Positions 43,485 to 51,486 of a stretch of DNA of 64,000 nucleotides are shown piece by piece. Origin of the DNA: Hominilimicola fabiformis. GTDB lineage: Bacteria > Bacillota > Clostridia > UBA1381. A program made the position numbers and the translations under genes. The notes beneath the pieces were generated by a model that made no database searches, was not told where the DNA came from, and saw only the letters and a program-made list of their open reading frames with translations. Every line of letters begins with the position of its first letter. The stretch's first letter is position 1. Location: assembly GCF_020687385.1 (NCBI RefSeq), contig NZ_JAJEQM010000003.1, forward strand, positions 62,001-126,000. The letters run 5' to 3'.

Positions 43485-43637
43485 ATGAGCAGTAAATTCA
43501 ATAATTGCAATAACCAAAACCAACAGCAGAACCAAAATCAAAATCAAAATCAGCAACAAAACCAACAGCAAAATCAAAAACAAAACAAGAAAAATAATAA
43601 CTTTAACAATCAAAAAAACAACCAAAACAATTTTTAA
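43485..43637 (+). CDS. Small Asn/Gln-rich protein, 50 residues
   Basis: A short ORF read directly: MSSKFNNCNNQNQQQNQ, then a run of Asn, Gln and Lys to NNQNNF and TAA. GGGAG lies 7 bases before the ATG, a promoter lies upstream and a strong terminator follows ten bases after the stop, so it is very likely expressed. It has one cysteine, no membrane segment, and is probably disordered. Similar tiny Asn/Gln-rich ORFs occur in spore-forming Firmicutes, but this is not a recognised SASP. The opposite strand gives a poly-Leu/Val ORF that is only a shadow. Function unknown. Confidence 0.75.
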   Translation: MSSKFNNCNNQNQQQNQNQNQNQQQNQQQNQKQNKKNNNFNNQKNNQNNF

Positions 43638-43646
43638 GAAAAAAAT

Positions 43647-43680
43647 ACGGCATTGCGGAAAATTTGCAATGCCGTGTTTT
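43647..43680. terminator. Bidirectional terminator between small gene and prfB
   Basis: Stem ACGGCATTGC (43647-43656) / GCAATGCCGT (43666-43675) with T run on the plus side and A run on the other, serving the convergent small gene and prfB. Confidence 0.85.
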
Positions 43681-44800
43681 TTATTTTTTCAGAGTTCCAA
43701 GACTTGCGGCTTTAAGATAGGCGTTAATAAAACCGTTTAAGTCGCCGTCCATAACCGCACCGATATTACCCATTTCAAAACCTGTTCTAAGGTCTTTAAC
43801 CATAGTGTAAGGCTGGAATACATATGAGCGGATTTGACTGCCCCAACCGTTATCCATCTGTTCACCTTTGATGTCGGAAATCTTTTCTTTCTGCTGTTGC
43901 TCGGCAAGCTCGACAAGCTTTGCTTTAAGCATTTTCATTGCGTAATCTCTGTTTTGGTGTTGAGAACGCTGTGTTTGACAAGATGTTACGACACCTGTCG
44001 GGATATGTGTAAGACGGACTGCGGAACTTGTCTTGTTGATATGCTGACCGCCCGCACCGCTCGCACGGAATGCCTCCATCTTAATATCTTCGGGACGAAT
44101 ATCAACTTCCACGTTGTCGTCAAGTTCGGGCATAACTTCGATTGATGCGAATGAAGTCATACGCTTGCCGGCGGAGTTGAAAGGTGAAATTCTCACAAGA
44201 CGGTGTACGCCTTTTTCGGCTTTAAGATAGCCGTAAGCATTAAGACCGTCGATTTCTATTGTACAGCTTTTAATACCTGCCTCATCACCCGGAAGCGAAT
44301 CGAGAACAGTTGCGGTATAGCCGTTTTTCTGCGCCCACATTTGATACATACGGATAAGCATTTCGCACCAATCCTGTGCCTCTGTACCGCCTGCACCTGC
44401 GTGGAACGTCATAATTGCGTTGTTTTTGTCGTAATGACCGCTCAAAAGGGTTTCAAGCGTCATTTTGTCAATATCCGCCTCGATTTCTTCAGTTGCCGAA
44501 ACAACATCGGGTAACATACTTTCGTCGTTTTCCTCGTTTGCAAGGTCGATTAAAACAAGTGTATCTTCCCATTTTGAAACAAGGTTGTTAAACGCCTCAA
44601 CCTTGTCTTTTAATTGCTTTGTTTTTTGAAGAACTTTCTGTGAATTATCCATATCGTCCCAAAATCCCGGCTGGGCGCTTTGTTCTTCAAGTTTTGTTAT
44701 TTCACTTTCCGCACCTGCGATGTCAAAGTGAATCCCTCAAATCGTTTATGCTGTCTTCAAAGCCTTGCAGCTTTAGTCTGTACTCATCGTACTCTAACAC
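43681..44800 (-). CDS. prfB: Peptide chain release factor 2, with programmed +1 frameshift
   Basis: RF2 ends translation at UGA and UAA. The gene starts at GTG 44800, reads 25 codons (MLEYDEYRLKLQGFEDS...) to CTT followed by an in-frame TGA (44725-44723), then must slip +1 at CTT-TGA-C to continue as DIAGAESEITKLEE. The joined protein is 372 residues, the normal size. Slippage at this exact place is the known autoregulation of prfB. The Shine-Dalgarno-like GAGGG lies 5 bases before CTT rather than the usual 3. The GGQ motif (GAGGQHINKTSSAVRLTH) and the SPF-containing RISPFNSAGKR are present. It ends the mreB-fabZ-trmN6-prfB operon. Confidence 0.95.
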
Positions 44801-44826
44801 ATTTATCACTTCTTTCGTTTTATTTG

Positions 44827-45552
44827 TTAATTTCCGTAAATCTTGTGAATTTCATCGGAATAAGTACCGTCTTGATTATACACATAAAGCGGCGGCAAAA
44901 GCTTTAATTCCTCACCGCCGTCACGCATACCCTCGATTAATACCATATTCGGTACTTTATCATATGACGGATGGACGAAACGCATACGCTTCGGCTCTAT
45001 TTTGTATTTACGCATGGCACACATAATGTCTACAAGTCTGTTAGGTCTGTGAATCATAAAAAATCTGCCTTTCGGAATAAGCAGTTTTGCACTGACGTTT
45101 ATAACGTCATCAACAGTACACATAACCTCGTGACGTGAAATTGATTTTGTGTCAATATCATTTTGATTACCGCTGCCGCACTTCATATACGGCGGATTGC
45201 AGGTTATTTTGTCAAAACTGTCACGACCGTATATAGAAACGGCGGTTTTTAAATCGCCGCATTCTATGGAAATACGATCTTCAAGCTTGTTATGTTCCAC
45301 ACTGCGCTGTGCCATTTGTGCAATCTCTTCCTGTATTTCAAGACCGAAAATTTTCGGTGTGTTTGTTTTTGCGGATAAAAGCAAGGGTACAATACCTGTA
45401 CCTGTGCATAAATCAAGTGTTTTTTTAGACCTTGTTTCCTTTGCAAAATCGGATAATAAAACAGCGTCAATACCAAACTTGAAACCGTTTTTCTTTTGGA
45501 TTATGAAAAGACCGTTTTGCAAATCGTCTAAACATTCATCATCTTTTATCAT
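44827..45552 (-). CDS. tRNA1(Val) (adenine(37)-N6)-methyltransferase-like protein
   Basis: A 241-residue SAM-dependent methyltransferase. The glycine motif LDLCTGTGIVPLLLS near residue 42-56 and the catalytic ITCNPPYMKCGSG near 107-118 (NPPY acts on an exocyclic amine) match the TrmN6/YabB family, which modifies A37 of a tRNA Val. The start MIKDDECLDDLQNGLFIIQKKNGFKFGIDAVLLSDFA fits the family (core: FKFGIDAVLLSDF). Its ATG overlaps the fabZ stop by one base. Symbols trmN6 or yfiC would apply if confirmed. Confidence 0.88.
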   Translation of the reverse strand: MIKDDECLDDLQNGLFIIQKKNGFKFGIDAVLLSDFAKETRSKKTLDLCTGTGIVPLLLSAKTNTPKIFGLEIQEEIAQMAQRSVEHNKLEDRISIECGDLKTAVSIYGRDSFDKITCNPPYMKCGSGNQNDIDTKSISRHEVMCTVDDVINVSAKLLIPKGRFFMIHRPNRLVDIMCAMRKYKIEPKRMRFVHPSYDKVPNMVLIEGMRDGGEELKLLPPLYVYNQDGTYSDEIHKIYGN

Positions 45553-46013
45553 CAGTCCTCGTTTGCAATGTTGTCAACAACCGCAAAGCTGATTTCGCCT
45601 GCTGCCGCAACTTGACCGCCTACTGTTGCTTTTACGTTTGCTTTACCCATTCCGTGACGGTAAGTAACCAAATCAGCGTGAAGCTCCAATGTATCGCCCG
45701 GAACTACCTGACGGCGGAATTTGAAATTGTTGATACCTGTGAATACACCGAGTTTACCTCTGTTTTCGGGCATTGACAAAAGCATTACAGCACCGACTTG
45801 TGCAAGTGCCTCTGTAATAAGTACGCCCGGCATAATTGGGTTACCCGGGAAGTGACCTGTAAATTGAGGTTCGTTTGCCGTTACGTTTTTGATACCTGTT
45901 ATGCTTTTGCCTTCTTCAAAATCAACAATTTTGTCTATAAGCAAAAACGGATAACGGTGCGGAAGAATTTTTTGGATTTCTACGTTTGTTAGTGTGATTG
46001 GTTCGTTTTTCAT
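45552..46013 (-). CDS. fabZ: 3-hydroxyacyl-[acyl-carrier-protein] dehydratase FabZ
   Basis: A 153-residue hot-dog enzyme of fatty acid elongation. The active-site stretch is PQFTGHFPGNPIMPGVLITEALAQ with catalytic His and Glu (core: GHFPGNPIMPG, EALAQ). ILPHRYPFLLIDKI near the start is typical of FabZ. It lies 21 bases after mreB and overlaps the tRNA methyltransferase. In other Firmicutes fabZ is often near mreB or mbl, which supports naming. Confidence 0.96.
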   Translation of the reverse strand: MKNEPITLTNVEIQKILPHRYPFLLIDKIVDFEEGKSITGIKNVTANEPQFTGHFPGNPIMPGVLITEALAQVGAVMLLSMPENRGKLGVFTGINNFKFRRQVVPGDTLELHADLVTYRHGMGKANVKATVGGQVAAAGEISFAVVDNIANED

Positions 46014-46034
46014 AATTAATATATCCTCTCTTTT

Positions 46035-47060
46035 TTAATCTCTGATGTATGCTTTTTTGTGGAATATATGAGTCGGCTCGGTAACTGTGTCGATATTGTC
46101 AAGTGCAATTCCCGCACCTTTTGCAACGCAGTCGATTATATCCGGTGCAAGCACCACTTTGACGCCGATGTCGTCCGAAATACGCTTGTCCAAACCGTAA
46201 ATCAAAGAACCGCCGCCTGTCATTATTATTCCGTCTTGTATAATGTCACCGTGAAGTTCGGGAGGTGTTTCTTCAAGCACTTCCTTAATTCTCTCAGTCA
46301 TATTATAAACAAAATCATCAAATGCGGGGTATAGGTCATTTGAAGAAATAGTTACTTCTTTCGGAAGCCCCGAAAGTACGCTGATACCTTTTGCTTTGCA
46401 TAACAGCTCATTTGAACGCGGTATAACACCGCCGATTTCCATTTTAATTCTTTCGGCTGTTCGCGGACCGATAATCATACCCATTTCTTTGCGCATATAA
46501 CGAATAATCGCCTCGTTAAATTCATCACCGGCGATTTTCAGCGAACGGCTGACAACGATACCGCCAAGCGATAATACTGCAATGTCGGTTGTACCTCCGC
46601 CTATGTCCACAACCATAGTACCGTGCGGACGTGAAATGTCAAACCCTGCACCGAGTGCCGCAGCAACAGGTTCTTCGATAATGTAAATATCTTTTGCACC
46701 GACATCTCTTGCCGCCTCAATTACGGCTCTTTGTTCAACGTCCGTAACACCGCTCGGAACGCACATCATTATGCGTGGGTGACCGATTGTTCGTGAAAAT
46801 ATTTTTGAAAAGAAATGTTTAATCATTTCCTGTGTAAGCGTAAGATTTGAAATTACACCATCAATAAGCGGACGAACAGCCTGTATATGCGGCGGAGTTC
46901 TTCCGAGCATTGCGAGTGCGTCTTTGCCTACGGCACAAACTTCGTTTGTTTTGGTGTTTACCGCGATAACGGTAGGCTCACGCAGTACAATGCCCTTGTT
47001 TTTGATATAGACAAGCACCGTCGCAGTGCCTAAGTCTATACTTATATCATTATTGAACAT
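46035..47060 (-). CDS. mreB: Rod shape-determining actin homologue MreB/Mbl
   Basis: A 341-residue bacterial actin that guides sidewall peptidoglycan synthesis. DLGTATVLVYIKNKGIVLREPTVIAV (core: DLGTATVLVY), the phosphate-binding DIGGGTTDIAVLSLGG and the adenosine-binding ITGGGSLIYGLDKRI regions are present. It may be the Mbl or MreBH form; MreC and MreD genes are absent, so the paralogue cannot be settled. It heads an operon with fabZ, trmN6 and prfB and has its own promoter. Confidence 0.93.
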   Translation of the reverse strand: MFNNDISIDLGTATVLVYIKNKGIVLREPTVIAVNTKTNEVCAVGKDALAMLGRTPPHIQAVRPLIDGVISNLTLTQEMIKHFFSKIFSRTIGHPRIMMCVPSGVTDVEQRAVIEAARDVGAKDIYIIEEPVAAALGAGFDISRPHGTMVVDIGGGTTDIAVLSLGGIVVSRSLKIAGDEFNEAIIRYMRKEMGMIIGPRTAERIKMEIGGVIPRSNELLCKAKGISVLSGLPKEVTISSNDLYPAFDDFVYNMTERIKEVLEETPPELHGDIIQDGIIMTGGGSLIYGLDKRISDDIGVKVVLAPDIIDCVAKGAGIALDNIDTVTEPTHIFHKKAYIRD

Positions 47061-47122
47061 ATTTCTGCTCCTAAATTAACAAAATCGGACTATACGCAAA
47101 ATGCTTATAGCCATATACTATT

Positions 47123-47151
47123 ATTATATCGTATTATTCGTTTTAACTCAA
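47123..47151 (-). promoter_or_regulatory. Promoter of mreB-fabZ-trmN6-prfB operon
   Basis: Minus-strand TTGAGT (47151-47146), 17-bp spacer, TATAAT (47128-47123). The -35 overlaps the stop codon region of the amidohydrolase gene upstream. Confidence 0.7.
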
Positions 47152-47957
47152 CCTATTTTCAGAAGTTTTTTCGCATTTTTGTAAAAAATATTGTTACAAT
47201 CTTCCTCTGAAAGAGGTAAGGCAGATAAATGTTTTGCCATTCGACCTTGCTTTTCCCAAGGTGAATCTGTCGCGTGAAGTATTTTTTCACTGCCGTGATT
47301 TTTGATTATGCGTAAAAGCTGTTCATCTGTGATAAAGTCAAGCGTAAAGGCTGTGTCGAAATATATCGGTGTGCCGACAAGGTATTTTTCGACATCGTCC
47401 CATAACTTCCAGCCGCCCAAATGTGCGGCAACGATTTTGTCGCCTTTAACGTAGTCAAGAATGTGAGAAAGCCTTTCGGGAGTACAGTGAACAGGCGGAT
47501 CGATACCTATATCTTTGCCCGAATGAAGTACGGTTATAAGGTCGAATTCCTCACATTTTTTCAGAATTTGTATTGATTCTTTGCTGTCGATGTAAAATTG
47601 CTGATATTCGGGGTGTAGCTTGATACCTTTAAGCCCTTTTTCTTTGATGTCATACAAAACACTTTCCCAATCCGATTGCATAGGGTGCAGACTGCCGAGT
47701 GAATAAATACCGTCAATACCGTTTATTGATGCGGCGAAGTTATTTATTGTTGTTGATTGCTTTACGTTCGTGGCAATCGGAAGTACAAGCGATATGTCAA
47801 CGTTGTTTTCATGCATTGACTGCTTGAGTGCGTCAAGTGTACCGCGTAGTTCGGCTTTGTGTGGCCTGTATTCTTCTCTGATGTTCGATTCAAGTAATTT
47901 TATCGTTTTGTCCGCTATTTTGTCTGGGAAAATATGTGTATGAAAATCTGTCAGCAT
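47148..47957 (-). CDS. Amidohydrolase family protein (TIM-barrel metal hydrolase)
   Basis: A 269-residue protein starting LTDFHTHIFPDKIADK with the metal-binding HTH motif of the amidohydrolase_2 group. Further ligands appear as IKLHPEYQ, VLHSGKD, KIVAAHLGG and ATDSPW (Asp). Members include decarboxylases and hydrolases; the substrate is unknown here. It stands between mreB, with its promoter, and an antiporter, in the same direction, and has its own AAAGGA ribosome binding site. Confidence 0.85.
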   Translation of the reverse strand: MLTDFHTHIFPDKIADKTIKLLESNIREEYRPHKAELRGTLDALKQSMHENNVDISLVLPIATNVKQSTTINNFAASINGIDGIYSLGSLHPMQSDWESVLYDIKEKGLKGIKLHPEYQQFYIDSKESIQILKKCEEFDLITVLHSGKDIGIDPPVHCTPERLSHILDYVKGDKIVAAHLGGWKLWDDVEKYLVGTPIYFDTAFTLDFITDEQLLRIIKNHGSEKILHATDSPWEKQGRMAKHLSALPLSEEDCNNIFYKNAKKLLKIG

Positions 47958-48020
47958 TTTAAATATCCTTTCGTTTGATTGATTATATTATAGCATAAAA
48001 CGGTATATAATATCAAGAAA

Positions 48021-48048
48021 AAAGAACCGATTTTATTGTCGGTTCTTT
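48021..48048 (-). terminator. Terminator after cation:proton antiporter gene
   Basis: Stem AAAGAACCGA (48021-48030) / TCGGTTCTTT (48039-48048); on the minus strand it is followed by T residues. Confidence 0.75.
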
Positions 48049-48055
48049 AGTGGTG

Positions 48056-49345
48056 TTATTTATGAATTTCCTTCATTTCTTCGTGCATATTTGCGGCGTT
48101 TTGAGTAATTTTTTCAAGGTCGTTTCTTTCCTCAACCTTATCGACAAGCGATGATGCCATAGGAACGTCCGCCTCACGGCTTGCCTGATATTTATATGCA
48201 AGTTTCAAAAGTATCGGTGTAACGATGGTTGTCGCAACAACGACAAGTACAAGCGGTGCGAAAAATTCGTCTTTCATAAGTCCCATTGACATACCCTTTG
48301 TGGCAACGATAAGTGCAACTTCACCTCTTGAAATCATACCGATACCGATTTTAACCGATTGAAGATTTGTGTATTTGCATATCTTGGCACCAAGTCCGCA
48401 ACCAATCATCTTTGAAAGAACTGCAACTACAAGCAATAATACGGTAAGTACTACAACCGTTGCAGACATATTGCTGAATGTTACTTTAAGACCAACGCTT
48501 GCAAAGAATACCGGTGAAAGAAGAACGTATGAAACCGTATCGAAACGGTTTAGCATATACGAAGTTTTTTTGTTGTTTGAAAGGATAAGACCTGCAACAA
48601 ACGCACCTGTAATATCACTTACACCGAAGAAATATTCGGCGGCGAATGACATAAGCAAACAGAATGCAAATGCAAGAATTACGAAACGTCTTAAATCCTT
48701 TTTGTATTTGTTAATCCATGGATTGACAAACTTGATGAAAAGAAATGCCACAACTCCGCAGAATATGAAGAAACCGAGTATCTTCAGAAGTATTACCCAC
48801 AGAGAAACGTCACTGCCGGCAAAGCTTGAAATAACAGTAAGTGCAATAATACCGAGTACGTCATCTATAAGTGCCGCACCCAAGATTGCGTTACCTGTTT
48901 TTGTCGAAAGTTTGCCGAGTTCTTTAAGTGTTTCAACTGTGATACTGACAGATGTTGCGGTTAGAACGACACCGACAAATATGTTTTGCAGCATTGTCTG
49001 TTGGTCGGTTATCGGGTTGTAGATCGTGGCTACAAAGTATCCGCCGACAAGCGGTACGATAACGCCGAGCAGAGCGATTATAAACGACGCAAGACCTGTC
49101 TTTTTCAGTTCCTGAACGTCTGTTTCAAGACCGGCTGCGAACATAAGTACGATAACACCGATTTCGGCAATGTTCTTGATAAAATCGGTTTCCTGCAAAA
49201 CTCCGAAACAGGCAGGACCTAAAAGAAGTCCGGCGATAAGAGCACCGACTACCTGTGGCAGTTGGATACGTCTTGTTAAAAGTCCGAGGATTTTTGTACT
49301 TATCAAAATAAGTGCAATGTCGAGTAAATATTTGTAAGATTCCAT
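48056..49345 (-). CDS. Cation:proton antiporter, CPA2 (KefB/NapA-like)
   Basis: A 429-residue transporter with about twelve membrane segments, likely exchanging Na+ or K+ for H+. Family stretches are LPQVVGALIAGLLLGPACFG, AEIGVIVLMFAAGLETD, the ALIDDVLGIIALTVISS region with the DD motif near residues 160-165, and SRGEVALIVATKGM. The C-terminus is a short (about 45-residue) charged cytoplasmic tail, VDKVEERNDLEKITQN, with no TrkA-N or RCK domain. GGAGGC precedes the ATG. It is transcribed away from the folate operon. Confidence 0.9.
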   Translation of the reverse strand: MESYKYLLDIALILISTKILGLLTRRIQLPQVVGALIAGLLLGPACFGVLQETDFIKNIAEIGVIVLMFAAGLETDVQELKKTGLASFIIALLGVIVPLVGGYFVATIYNPITDQQTMLQNIFVGVVLTATSVSITVETLKELGKLSTKTGNAILGAALIDDVLGIIALTVISSFAGSDVSLWVILLKILGFFIFCGVVAFLFIKFVNPWINKYKKDLRRFVILAFAFCLLMSFAAEYFFGVSDITGAFVAGLILSNNKKTSYMLNRFDTVSYVLLSPVFFASVGLKVTFSNMSATVVVLTVLLLVVAVLSKMIGCGLGAKICKYTNLQSVKIGIGMISRGEVALIVATKGMSMGLMKDEFFAPLVLVVVATTIVTPILLKLAYKYQASREADVPMASSLVDKVEERNDLEKITQNAANMHEEMKEIHK

Positions 49346-49396
49346 TGTTGTTGCCTCCTATATAAATAAGTATTAATTTTTTAAATCTAAGAATTA

Positions 49397-49425
49397 ATTT
49401 TACTCCTATAAGTGCATTTTATCAA
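49397..49425 (-). promoter_or_regulatory. Promoter of antiporter gene
   Basis: Minus-strand TTGATA (49425-49420), 17-bp spacer, TAAAAT (49402-49397). It is divergent from the folate operon promoter. Confidence 0.65.
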
Positions 49426-49510
49426 GACAGCAAAAAAAACAAAATTAATAAAATTTTTTGTCTATTTTTCTACTTTTAGGACAGACGGTGTGAATTTGAT
49501 TAAAATATAA

Positions 49511-49539
49511 TTGCAATTATGCGTGAAGTGGTATATAAT
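49511..49539 (+). promoter_or_regulatory. Promoter of folate operon
   Basis: TTGCAA (49511-49516), 17-bp spacer, TATAAT (49534-49539). Transcription would begin near 49546, giving a leader of about 255 bases with a hairpin, a THF riboswitch and a terminator. Confidence 0.7.
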
Positions 49540-49550
49540 ATAAATATGCT

Positions 49551-49584
49551 GCAGACAAAACCGTTGCAGTTTTGTCTGCTTTAT
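49551..49584 (+). terminator. Promoter-proximal hairpin ahead of the THF riboswitch
   Basis: Stem GCAGACAAAA (49551-49560) / TTTTGTCTGC (49570-49579) followed by TTTATTTT, starting only a few bases after the expected transcription start. It cannot end an upstream gene, because the neighbour is divergent. Confidence 0.55.
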
Positions 49585-49610
49585 TTTGTTGACAGGCTCA
49601 GCATTAAAAA

Positions 49611-49715
49611 ATAACAGAGTAGATTCGTGTGCGTGAAGTGCGGAGTGAACGGGGAGTTGTCACTTTGACGAAAAGCCTTAGGCTTGCGGTATACGGATTG
49701 CATCCCGCTGATTTA
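49611..49715 (+). promoter_or_regulatory. Tetrahydrofolate (THF) riboswitch
   Basis: The leader fits the THF riboswitch consensus: AGAGTAGA near the 5' end, then GTGCGTGAAGTG, GAACGGGGAGTTGTC, ACGAAAAGCC, GGCTTGCGGT and GGATTGCATCCCGCTG near the 3' end, in the known order and spacing. It precedes folC, folP and folB-folK and is followed by a terminator, so THF binding would probably stop transcription of folate synthesis genes. Recognition is by motif order only; a covariance-model search was not run. Confidence 0.9.
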
Positions 49716-49733
49716 CGGTAGAGAATATTATTT

Positions 49734-49766
49734 AAGCTCCCTATGGCAAGGGAGCTTTTTCTTTTT
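49734..49766 (+). terminator. Riboswitch expression-platform terminator
   Basis: Stem AAGCTCCCT (49734-49742) / AGGGAGCTT (49749-49757) followed by TTTCTTTTT, about 20 bases after the riboswitch and 45 bases before the folC start. Confidence 0.85.
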
Positions 49767-49801
49767 AACGGGACGGCTTTGTCTGAAAGGATATGAAGTT
49801 G

Positions 49802-51475
49802 ATGAATTACAAAGAGGCAAGAGAGTACATAAAAAAAGCCTCGCAATATGGGATTGTTCCGGGATTGGATAATATATCAAATCTCTGCGATAAACTCGGT
49901 AATCCGCAGAATGAACTTGATGTTATTCACATCGCCGGCACTAACGGTAAAGGAAGTGTAGGTGCTTTTGCCGAACAGATTTTGATTGAGTCCGGCAAGA
50001 AAGTCGGACGATATGTTTCACCGTCGGTTTTTGATTATCTTGAACAGTTTCGTATAAATGCAGAAAATATGATTGAGGACAGATATGCTTATTATATAAG
50101 CCGTATCAGTGAAGTTGCGGACAAAATGACTCCGCACCCTACACCTTTTGAAATGGAAACGGCGGCGGCATTTTTGTATTTTAAAGAAGAACAATGTGAT
50201 GTTGTTTTGATTGAAGTCGGTATGGGCGGACGTGAGGACGCAACCAATATTATTCCGAAAAGTCTTGTATCGGTGATAACTCCGATAAGTATGGACCATA
50301 TGAAATTCCTCGGCAACACGCTGGAAGAAATCGCATATCAAAAGTCGGGTATTATAAAAAACAACGGACTTGTCGTTACGGCAAAACAGGAAAATTGTGT
50401 GATGAATGTCATAGAAAACGAGTGCTGTGAAAAAAATGCACGGCTTATAAAAGCCGACAATGTGACGGAATATGAAATATCGCTTGACGGTGAATATCAA
50501 CGCGAAAATGCCGCCGTTGCGGAAGAAGTGTGCAGGCATATTGACGGTGTGAGCGAAAATGATATAAAGAACGGTTTAATAAATACGGTATGGCACGGCA
50601 GGTTTGAAAAAATATGCGATAAACCGGAATTTATAATTGACGGCGCACATAATATTGACGGTGTGAAAAGGCTCAAAGAAAGTATCGAAAAGTATTACGG
50701 CAATCGAAAAATCGTGTATATAACAGGTGTGTTTGCGGATAAGGCATACAAGCAAATTGCCGAAATAACCGCACCGCTTGCACAAAAGATATACACGATT
50801 ACACCGAACAATCCGCGAGCGTTATCAAACGAAAAATATGCAAGTGCAATAAGTGAATATAATCAAAATGTTGAGGCGGTAAGCTTTGATACAGCACTTA
50901 AATTGTGCCTTAATATGACGGACTGCGTTGTTATTGCGTTCGGTTCATTGTCGTTTTTGGGTGAATTGAAAAGAAAAACGGACGACATAATAAGTATGCG
51001 AAAATGCAACAATATTTTGAAGAATAAAAATTTTCGTGACATTCTGTCAAAAATCAATTCTGCCGAAAAGGACAGAATTTACTGCAATCACGGAATTGAC
51101 CATCTTTTAGACGTTGCAAGAAGTGCGTATATTTTGAATTTGGAAAACGGACTTAACATACCGAAAGAGATTATATACGGTACGGCTTTACTGCACGATA
51201 TAGGACGGTATGAGCAATATAAAAACGGCACAAATCATCACAAAGCAGGCGGTGAAATTGCGAAAAAAATACTTTGTGAATGTGGGTTTGCAAGTGATGA
51301 GATTGAATATATGGTTGAAGCGGTAAGGGCGCATAGGAAAATACCCGAAAAAGCGGAAACACTCGGCGATATTATTGCGATTGCGGATAAGAGAACACGT
51401 TTGTGTATGATGTGCAACGCAATAGATACCTGCAAGTGGAGCGAAAATGAGAAAAATACAGATATAGTGTTGTAA
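49802..51475 (+). CDS. folC: Folylpolyglutamate/dihydrofolate synthase fused to an HD-domain phosphohydrolase
   Basis: A 557-residue fusion. Residues 1-400 are FolC, which joins glutamate to dihydropteroate or folates: the ATP loop HIAGTNGKGSVGA (glycine-rich residues near 46), MDHMKFLGNTLEEIAYQKSGIIK and WHGRFE. The middle is about 30 residues shorter than usual. Residues ~415-557 are an HD domain (HGIDHLLDVARSAY, LLHDIGRYE with His465-Asp466, HHKAGGEIAKKI). HD proteins are seen as separate genes beside fol genes in some Clostridia; fusion to FolC is less usual. ATG 49802 is preferred to 49793 for spacing from GAAAGG and the standard MNYKEAREYI start. Confidence 0.88.
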   Translation: MNYKEAREYIKKASQYGIVPGLDNISNLCDKLGNPQNELDVIHIAGTNGKGSVGAFAEQILIESGKKVGRYVSPSVFDYLEQFRINAENMIEDRYAYYISRISEVADKMTPHPTPFEMETAAAFLYFKEEQCDVVLIEVGMGGREDATNIIPKSLVSVITPISMDHMKFLGNTLEEIAYQKSGIIKNNGLVVTAKQENCVMNVIENECCEKNARLIKADNVTEYEISLDGEYQRENAAVAEEVCRHIDGVSENDIKNGLINTVWHGRFEKICDKPEFIIDGAHNIDGVKRLKESIEKYYGNRKIVYITGVFADKAYKQIAEITAPLAQKIYTITPNNPRALSNEKYASAISEYNQNVEAVSFDTALKLCLNMTDCVVIAFGSLSFLGELKRKTDDIISMRKCNNILKNKNFRDILSKINSAEKDRIYCNHGIDHLLDVARSAYILNLENGLNIPKEIIYGTALLHDIGRYEQYKNGTNHHKAGGEIAKKILCECGFASDEIEYMVEAVRAHRKIPEKAETLGDIIAIADKRTRLCMMCNAIDTCKWSENEKNTDIVL

Positions 51476-51486
51476 GGGGGATAAAA

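Noticed and set aside
43398-43625. Minus-strand 75-residue ORF rich in Leu, Val and Ile
   Set aside because: It is the antisense shadow of the Asn/Gln-rich gene at 43485-43637; the repeated CAA/AAT codons read as TTG/ATT on the other strand. It has no ribosome binding site.
43681-44800. prfB as a frameshift pseudogene
   Set aside because: The break is at the conserved CTT-TGA-C slip site with an SD-like element, the known programmed frameshift of RF2.
49589-49617. A second folate promoter TTGACA-17-TAACAG
   Set aside because: The -10 match is weak and it would start inside the riboswitch, removing its 5' strand.
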